Below are positions 58,391 through 64,000 of a DNA stretch of 64,000 nt, piece by piece. The notes beneath the pieces were generated by a model. That model saw only the letters and a list, made by a program, of their open reading frames with translations. It searched no databases and was not told the origin of the DNA. Both the position numbers and the translations under genes were made by a program. Location: contig NZ_CABJFS010000008.1 of the NCBI RefSeq assembly GCF_902364945.1, forward strand, positions 37,844 through 101,843, in the 5' to 3' direction. Numbering within the stretch: the first letter of the stretch is position 1; every line of letters starts with the position of its first letter. This DNA comes from Collinsella aerofaciens. GTDB lineage: Bacteria; Actinomycetota; Coriobacteriia; Coriobacteriales; Coriobacteriaceae.

Positions 58391-59038
58391 CTAGGCGTTC
58401 TTTTTACCGAGCTTAGCCTTAACCAGACCGACCACGGTCGGGATGATCGACACGGCGACAATGCCCACGATCAGCAGCTCAAAGTGCTCCTGCACAAACG
58501 GAATGCCACCAAAGAAGTAACCAAGCAGCGTAAAGACTGTCGACCAGGTAATGCCACCCAGCACGTTAAAGATGACAAAGTTGCGCCAGTGCATACCGCC
58601 CATGCCGGCGATAAAAGGCACAAAGGTGCGAATGAACGGGAAGAAGCGACCGAGGAAGATGGCCAGATGGCCCCACTTATCCAGGAAATCCTCGGACTTT
58701 TTGATGCGCTCGGGCGTCATGGCCTTTACCTTGCCCGAGGCGATGATCTTACGGCCAAAGAAGTGGCCGATCATAAAGTTGCACTGATCGCCCAGGATGG
58801 CTGCGGCCCATGCGGTGGCCAGAAGCGCCACGATGTTAAAGCCGCCATTATGGGCAAAGAAGCCCGAGGCAAACAGCAGCGAGTCGCCGGGAAGGAACGG
58901 GAAGAACACCACGCCCGTCTCGATAAAGATGATCAGGAACACGCAGCCGTAGGCCATGAGCGGGCCGGCGGCGATCCAGCTGGCGATCGCAGTGCGCGGA
59001 TCCTTAAGCAGCTCGGCGATAAAATTGATGAAACCCAT
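58391..59038 (-). CDS. DedA-family (SNARE-associated, VTT domain) membrane protein
   Basis: A 215-aa polytopic protein with the DedA motifs FIETGVVFFPFLPGDSLLFA, GDQCNFMIGHFFGR and FLGRFFPFIRTFVPFIAGMG, the last including the conserved arginines. DedA proteins act in phospholipid flipping (undecaprenyl phosphate or phosphatidylethanolamine) and membrane potential homeostasis. ATG at 59038 follows GAGAGG. Divergent from cysE. Which lipid is moved cannot be told. Confidence 0.92.
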   Translation of the reverse strand: MGFINFIAELLKDPRTAIASWIAAGPLMAYGCVFLIIFIETGVVFFPFLPGDSLLFASGFFAHNGGFNIVALLATAWAAAILGDQCNFMIGHFFGRKIIASGKVKAMTPERIKKSEDFLDKWGHLAIFLGRFFPFIRTFVPFIAGMGGMHWRNFVIFNVLGGITWSTVFTLLGYFFGGIPFVQEHFELLIVGIVAVSIIPTVVGLVKAKLGKKNA

Positions 59039-59262
59039 GAAGTAAAACCTCTCAGTTGTGGGCGCGGACACGTCCAAGTTGACCAGTATACGGTTGCGGC
59101 GCGAGCACGGGCCAAACCCCTCAAAAGTCTTACTTCATTACCAGCAAGTTTGCATAACTGACACCTGTCGCCTATAGCAAAGTAAGATTGCCCTTCCTAA
59201 TCCCTAGCGAATCGCTATACTTTATTGAATCGCATTATCACGGCGCTAAGGGAGGGCGGCCG

Positions 59263-59967
59263 GTGAGCTTTATCAATACCATTCGCGAGGACATCAAGAC
59301 CGTCCAGGCGCAGGACCCTGCCGCGCAAAATGGCCTGGTCATCTTCCTGTCCTACCCCGGCCTGCACGCCAAGTGGAATCATGTGCCCGAACACTGGCTG
59401 TGGGAACACGGCCATCGATCGCTTGCCCGTGTGCTCTCGCAGTTAACCCGCCATATCACCGGCGTCGAGATTCATCCCGCCGCGCAGATCGGCAAGCACT
59501 TCTTTATCGACCACGCCATGGGCGTCGTTATTGGCGAGACTACCATCGTGGGCGACAACTGTGTGCTCTACCAGGGCGTCACGCTCGGCGGCACCGGCAA
59601 CGAGACCGGCAAACGCCACCCCACCCTGGGCAATAATGTCACCGTGGGCACGGGCGCCAAGGTGCTTGGCAACATCCACATCGGCAACAACGTCAAGATC
59701 GGCGGCAACTCGGTCGTCGTCAAGGACGTGCCCGACAACTGCACCGTCGTGGGCGTGCCCGGGCGCATCATCAAGCGCAACGGCTGCCGCGTGTTCGAGG
59801 AGAGCTTCGACGCCAAGCAGCATCGCGAGTACATGCCCGACGATGCCGCCGAGCAGAGCGCCCTCAACCGTCAGGGCATCACCGAAAACGCCCGTCGCGT
59901 CAGGGAACTCGAGCAAGAGGTGGCCGAGCTCAAAGCCCTCGTCGCCAAGCTCGTGGACGAGCGCTAG
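59263..59967 (+). CDS. cysE: Serine O-acetyltransferase
   Basis: A 234-aa left-handed beta-helix (hexapeptide repeat) acetyltransferase that makes O-acetylserine for cysteine synthesis. Catalytic and family residues: [20 protein letters not shown] (catalytic His/Asp), [18 protein letters not shown] and [19 protein letters not shown]. The N-terminal helical domain is short, as in Gram-positive and epsilon-type CysE. The C-terminal ~45 residues form a coiled coil ([20 protein letters not shown]). Start chosen at GTG 59263, which has GGGAGG seven bases upstream; the in-frame ATG 25 codons earlier has no site. Confidence 0.92.
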   Translation: MSFINTIREDIKTVQAQDPAAQNGLVIFLSYPGLHAKWNHVPEHWLWEHGHRSLARVLSQLTRHITGVEIHPAAQIGKHFFIDHAMGVVIGETTIVGDNCVLYQGVTLGGTGNETGKRHPTLGNNVTVGTGAKVLGNIHIGNNVKIGGNSVVVKDVPDNCTVVGVPGRIIKRNGCRVFEESFDAKQHREYMPDDAAEQSALNRQGITENARRVRELEQEVAELKALVAKLVDER

Positions 59968-60007
59968 GGCCGCGGGCAACCGCCACAGCCTGAACGCCAA
60001 CACGAAA

Positions 60008-60038
60008 GGCGCGCCGGGGAATCCGCTCCCGGCGCGCC
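60008..60038 (+). terminator. Terminator of cysE
   Basis: GGCGCGCCGGG and CCCGGCGCGCC pair perfectly over 11 bp with a 9-base loop, followed by TTCTTTTC. Confidence 0.92.
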
Positions 60039-60047
60039 TTCTTTTCG

Positions 60048-60077
60048 ATGTGACATGCGGGACTGACCCTTTGTCAC
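60048..60077. repeat. Decayed REP-like palindrome after the ABC exporter gene
   Basis: GATGTGACA-...-GGGACTGACCCTTTGTCACC: the right arm CCCTTTGTCAC matches the element at 24721-24753, the left arm has lost part of its pairing. It ends two bases before the exporter stop codon at 60079. Confidence 0.55.
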
Positions 60078-60078
60078 C

Positions 60079-62082
60079 TTATGCGAACTGGCTTAGGTAG
60101 AGGTCGGCATAAGCGCCCTCGGCAGCCAGCAGCTCCTTGTGCGTACCCTGCTCGATGATATTGCCGTGATCCATGACCAGGATGAGGTCGGCATCGACGA
60201 TCGTCGACAGACGGTGCGCAATCACAAAGCTCGTGCGCCCGCGCATGAGCGCATCCATGGCACGGCCGATGGCGAGCTCGGTGCGCGTGTCCACGCTCGA
60301 CGTCGCCTCGTCCAGGATGAGGATCGCCGGGTTGTTGAGCAGCACGCGCGCGATGGTCAGCAGCTGACGTTGGCCCTGGCTGATGCTCTCGGCATCGTTA
60401 GCCACACGCGTGTCGTAGCCCTGCGGCATAGTGCGCACAAAGAAGTCGACCTGGGCGGCACGTGCGGCCGCGACAATCTCCTCGCGCGCCGCCTCGGGAC
60501 AGCCGTAGGCGATGTTCTCGGCAATGGTGCCATCAAATAGCCAAGCGTCCTGCAACACCATGCCAAACTGCTGGCGCAGCTCGCCGCGGTTCATGTGGCT
60601 CGTGTCCACGCCGTCGAGGGTAATGCGGCCGCCGTCGATCTCGTAAAAGCGCATGAGCAGGTTGATGAGCGTGGTCTTACCCGCACCCGTGGTTCCCACC
60701 ACGGCGATCTTCTGACCCGGCTCGGCGGTAAACGACACGTCTCGCATAAGCGGCTTGTCGGGCGAATAGCCAAAGCGCACATGCTCAAAAGCGATGCGGC
60801 CCTCCACCTTGCCCGGCAGCTTGGCGGCGGCCACCGGCAACGGATCGGCCTCCATCTCGGGCTCGTCGAGCAGGTCGAACACGCGCTCTGCACTCGCCAG
60901 TGCGCTCTGCAGCGAGTTAAAGGTAAACGACAGCTCCGTCATGGGCTCGGACGCCTCGTTGATAAATTGGAAGAACGCCTGGAACACGCCGACGGTCATA
61001 TGCCCGGCAACCAGCATGCTGCAGCCCACCAGCGCGATCACGATCTGCGCCAAACGGCCGATAAAGCGCACCGCGGGGCCGACGGCGTTAATCATAAAGT
61101 CGGCCTTGGTGCTCACGCGCGCCAGCTCCTTCGAAGCCTCGTGCACCTCGGCAGAGCTCTGGCGCTCGCGGTTAAACGCACGGATCACCAGACGGCCCGA
61201 GTAGCCCTCCTCGACCGCGCTCGTAATCTTGGACACCCACTCCTGGCGCTCGCCCGTCACATCATGCGTGCGGCGCGACACGACCTTCGTCACCAGCAGC
61301 GAAAGCGCCGTAAAGAACAAAAAAACGAGCGTGAGCGGCACGCTAAACACGAACATCACGCTCACGGCGCCCACCACGGTACCGATCGACACCAGAATCT
61401 GCAGCAGGCCGCGCTGCATGCTCTCGGACATCTTGTCCAAGTCGTTGGTCGCACGGCTGACGACCTCGCCGGGACGATGCGCGTCAAAGTAGGCAAGCGG
61501 CAGACGGTTGAGCTTTTGTGCGATGCGGTTGCGCAGGCGCAGGTTGAGGCGCTCGGCAACGCTCGACATCAAAAAGCTCTGGAGTGCGTAGAACGAGGCG
61601 GCGGCGGTCCAGATCATAAAGTAGATAAAGATGGTCCTGCCGCAGTTCTCCCAGGTAATGCTGAAGGTAGCGTTGTTGGCAAACGCCAGCTTCATGTGCC
61701 CCCACAGCTCATCGATCACGCGGGCACTGTAAGCCGGCGCCGCGGTGTTAAAGATGGCATAGAACACGATACTCGCGAACACGATATAGAAGCGCCAATG
61801 GTCGCCGGCGGCCTCGCTCCACAGGCGGCGCACCGTCGCCCAGGTGTCGCGGGGCGTCTCGTCCTCGTCCTCGTCGTCAACGTCGCGCATGCGCTCCGCC
61901 TCGGCGCGGGCGCGCTCGTCCTCGGCGCGCTCGTTTTCCTCGTAGAGTGCCTGGCGGCGAGCCTCGCGCTCCGCCGCTGCCTTGGCGTCTTCCTCCAGGT
62001 CGGGCGTGGCGCCCGTCTCCTCGACTGTCTCTGCAGCCGCGGCGTCATCGGCGATGCTCCACTTCTTGAGCTCCTCGGTCAT
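60079..62082 (-). CDS. ABC exporter half-transporter with canonical ATPase site (partner 2 of pair 2)
   Basis: A 667-aa type I exporter subunit with an unusual ~75-residue acidic, coiled-coil-like N-terminal extension (EEDAKAAAEREARRQALYEE), six membrane helices, Walker A AVVGTTGAGKTT, signature ISQGQRQLL, Walker B ILILDEATSSVDT and VIAHRLST. The SQGQ signature with intact Glu is the active-site half of a heterodimer. ATG 62082 lies one base after the partner's TAG, with GGAGGT seven bases upstream; an in-frame GTG at 62091 overlaps that site. By layout it is paralogous to 38618-40477. Confidence 0.92.
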   Translation of the reverse strand: MTEELKKWSIADDAAAAETVEETGATPDLEEDAKAAAEREARRQALYEENERAEDERARAEAERMRDVDDEDEDETPRDTWATVRRLWSEAAGDHWRFYIVFASIVFYAIFNTAAPAYSARVIDELWGHMKLAFANNATFSITWENCGRTIFIYFMIWTAAASFYALQSFLMSSVAERLNLRLRNRIAQKLNRLPLAYFDAHRPGEVVSRATNDLDKMSESMQRGLLQILVSIGTVVGAVSVMFVFSVPLTLVFLFFTALSLLVTKVVSRRTHDVTGERQEWVSKITSAVEEGYSGRLVIRAFNRERQSSAEVHEASKELARVSTKADFMINAVGPAVRFIGRLAQIVIALVGCSMLVAGHMTVGVFQAFFQFINEASEPMTELSFTFNSLQSALASAERVFDLLDEPEMEADPLPVAAAKLPGKVEGRIAFEHVRFGYSPDKPLMRDVSFTAEPGQKIAVVGTTGAGKTTLINLLMRFYEIDGGRITLDGVDTSHMNRGELRQQFGMVLQDAWLFDGTIAENIAYGCPEAAREEIVAAARAAQVDFFVRTMPQGYDTRVANDAESISQGQRQLLTIARVLLNNPAILILDEATSSVDTRTELAIGRAMDALMRGRTSFVIAHRLSTIVDADLILVMDHGNIIEQGTHKELLAAEGAYADLYLSQFA

Positions 62083-62083
62083 G

Positions 62084-63820
62084 CTACTCACCTCCCTTCA
62101 TCTGCGATTCCGCGATAGCGCGGTACACCTCGCAGGTTTCCATGAGCTCGTCGTGCGTGCCTAGGCCCACGACTTCACCGTCTTTGAGTACCACAATCTG
62201 ATCGGCATGCAAAATAGTCGAGATGCGCTGGGCGATGATGAGCACCGCGGCATCGCACGTCTCGTCCTGCAGCGCATGGCGCAGTGCCGCATCGGTCTTA
62301 AAGTCCAGGGCCGAAAAACTGTCGTCGAAGATATACAGATCAGCGTGCTTCATGAGTGCGCGGGCAATCGCCAGGCGCTGGCGCTGACCACCCGAGAAGT
62401 TCGTGCCGCCCTGGGCCACCGGCGTATCGAGCCCCTGGGGCTGGTCGAACACAAAGGTGCTCTGGGCAACCTCCAGCGCATGGAGCATGTCAGCCTCGGT
62501 CGCGTCTTCGTTGCCAAAGCGCAGGTTGCTCGCCACCGTACCCGAGAACAGCCATGCCTTCTGCGGCACATAGGCGATACGCCCGCGGATATCGTCTTGC
62601 GAAAGGTCGCGCAGATCGACGCCGTTTAGGCGAATGGCGCCCTTCGTGGCATCGTGGAAGCGAAGCAAGAGCTTGGCCACCGTTGACTTGCCCGAGCCCG
62701 TCGAGCCCACGATCGCGGTCGTCTGTCCGCGGCGGCAGGCAAAACTCAGGTTGTACAGGGTGTCCTCGTCGGCATCATCAAAACGGAATGACATATGGTC
62801 GAACACGGCCACCGTGTCGGCCCCATCTGCGGACTCAGGTGTCCCGTCGCCCAGCGTAGCCTTACCGTCCACGATGCTCGGCTCGATTTCGAGCACCTGC
62901 TGTGCACGGCTGAGGCACGCCGCGGCGCGCGGAAGCGTCAGCACCACCACCTGCGCCATCATCACAAAGAACAGGATCAGGATCGCGTACTCCAGCACGG
63001 CCGAGATGCTGCCGATTTGCATAGCATGGACGCCCACGCGGTTGCCGCCCACCCACAGCACCGCCACCTCGGCGATATTCATCAAAAAGAAGCTGGAGCT
63101 ATCGAGACCCACAAACAGGTGGTTGACCTTGATGGCATTGGCTGCATAATCGCTAAACACCTCGTCCAGGCGCTGCTCCTCGTGGCGCTCCTTGTTAAAT
63201 GCACGGATGACGCGCACGCCCACGATGTTTTCGCGCAGCACCACGTTCATGCGGTCGATAAAGCTCTGCAGGCGCATAAAGATCGGCGCGGCGTTGGCAA
63301 CGGTAAAGACCGCCGCCACCAGCAAGATCGCAACGACCACGCCCAGCAGCGTGCCCATGGCAGGATCGATAAACCAGGCAAAGATGATGCCCGCCACGGC
63401 CAAGAACGGTACCGGTAACACCAGCTGAATCGTCTGCAGGATCGCTTGCTGGATCACGTTGATGTCGTTGAGCGAGCGCGTGATCATCGAACCCGTACCA
63501 AAGCGCTCAAAGTCGCTGGCGGACAGCTCGAGCGACTTATCGTAGACAGCGTTGCGAATGTCGCAGGCCACATTGGCCGCCAGACGGGCCGAAAGATAGC
63601 AGCCCAGCACCGCGCCGCCACTGGCCATGCCGGTCGCGATGAGCATATACACGCCGTTGCGCAAGATGTAGTCGATATCACCCGTCGTGATACCAGTATT
63701 GACCATATTCGCCAACATTGTAGGCACCAGCAGCGTGCCGACGTTATCTATCAGCAGTACAAACAGCGTCACCGCAATCAGCCCGCGATACGGCCTCATA
63801 AATCTCATTAAGAGTCGCAT
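62084..63820 (-). CDS. ABC exporter half-transporter with degenerate ATPase site (partner 1 of pair 2)
   Basis: A 578-aa type I exporter subunit: six membrane helices, Walker A AIVGSTGSGKST, signature FSGGQRQRL, Walker B LYIFDDSFSALD (Asp in place of catalytic Glu) and a Q-type switch IIAQRIST. It pairs with the gene downstream into a LmrCD-like heterodimeric exporter. ATG 63820 overlaps by 13 bases the end of an upstream gene that may be a MarR-type regulator, the usual arrangement for drug-inducible exporters. Confidence 0.92.
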   Translation of the reverse strand: MRLLMRFMRPYRGLIAVTLFVLLIDNVGTLLVPTMLANMVNTGITTGDIDYILRNGVYMLIATGMASGGAVLGCYLSARLAANVACDIRNAVYDKSLELSASDFERFGTGSMITRSLNDINVIQQAILQTIQLVLPVPFLAVAGIIFAWFIDPAMGTLLGVVVAILLVAAVFTVANAAPIFMRLQSFIDRMNVVLRENIVGVRVIRAFNKERHEEQRLDEVFSDYAANAIKVNHLFVGLDSSSFFLMNIAEVAVLWVGGNRVGVHAMQIGSISAVLEYAILILFFVMMAQVVVLTLPRAAACLSRAQQVLEIEPSIVDGKATLGDGTPESADGADTVAVFDHMSFRFDDADEDTLYNLSFACRRGQTTAIVGSTGSGKSTVAKLLLRFHDATKGAIRLNGVDLRDLSQDDIRGRIAYVPQKAWLFSGTVASNLRFGNEDATEADMLHALEVAQSTFVFDQPQGLDTPVAQGGTNFSGGQRQRLAIARALMKHADLYIFDDSFSALDFKTDAALRHALQDETCDAAVLIIAQRISTILHADQIVVLKDGEVVGLGTHDELMETCEVYRAIAESQMKGGE

Positions 63821-64000
63821 GTCTCCCCTTCTCCCTTATCGTCAGCCTCGTTCTCGGCGGCCACTTGCCGTTTAAATGCCTCGCACTCTTCGTTAAGAAC
63901 ATGGGAGAACTTACCGACCAAGCGCATGATCTCGCGCTGTTCCCACGGCTCGAGCGCCTCGATTGCTCCGCTGGTATATAACAGGCTCTCCGTCAAGGTC
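63808..64000 (-). CDS. C-terminal part of a probable MarR-type regulator (continues beyond window)
   Basis: About 63 codons are visible, ending KGEGETCDS at 63808. The segment TESLLYTSGAIEALEPWEQR, EIMRLVGKFSHVLNEECEAF is helical and amphipathic with the spacing of a MarR C-terminal dimerisation helix; the DNA-binding part would be outside the window. No start codon with a ribosome site is seen, and the frame is open to the edge. Overlap of 13 bases with the ABC exporter gene supports a regulator-exporter operon. The family assignment rests mainly on this context. Confidence 0.55.
   Translation of the reverse strand, partial: TLTESLLYTSGAIEALEPWEQREIMRLVGKFSHVLNEECEAFKRQVAAENEADDKGEGETCDS

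Overview
The window looks like chromosomal DNA of a high-GC gut Coriobacteriia bacterium, most likely Collinsella or a close relative. This is an inference from GC-rich codon use, gene families and surface proteins with LPxTG-like ends; no rRNA or other species marker is present.

Layout. 1-2086: 3' end of tex and a hairpin-rich tail-to-tail junction. 2087-7280: an Ula-type PTS operon between two fructose-6-phosphate-aldolase-type transaldolases, with a divergent DeoR regulator. 7281-17114: an apparent inserted block. It begins at a truncated HAD gene and holds a mannose-family PTS, a bisphosphate aldolase, an MFS carrier, an aldo/keto reductase, an esterase, an RpiR regulator and a HAD phosphatase. 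17190-28142: RlmKL with an eroded first methyltransferase module, a short KdpDE pair beside a Kup potassium transporter, a nitroreductase and an LtaS-type enzyme.

28444-37295 is the most striking part: a tightly coupled operon of a SipW-type signal peptidase, three small SipW-dependent secreted proteins, a 1838-aa secreted beta-helix protein and a wall- or membrane-anchored protein. It resembles TasA/SipW biofilm-fibre loci but is much larger. A terminator-like hairpin after the likely main subunit and a G11 tract upstream suggest graded or switchable expression. After a flavodoxin and a heterodimeric ABC exporter come a tandemly duplicated coiled-coil wall protein (first copy frameshifted), the SRP RNA, and a 2598-aa LRR/beta-helix/Cna-B adhesin with a G10 tract in its leader.

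53444-64000 is mostly housekeeping: a TadA-glycerate kinase fusion, tRNA-Ser(UGA), a TetR regulator, LemA, IlvE, DedA, CysE and a second heterodimeric ABC exporter with a probable MarR-type regulator cut by the window edge.

Across the window, long palindromes sit shortly after stop codons (or after the SRP RNA) at five tail-to-tail gene junctions. Three share a central core with a CGAAG apex although their arms are unrelated. They are listed individually and discussed as one pattern.
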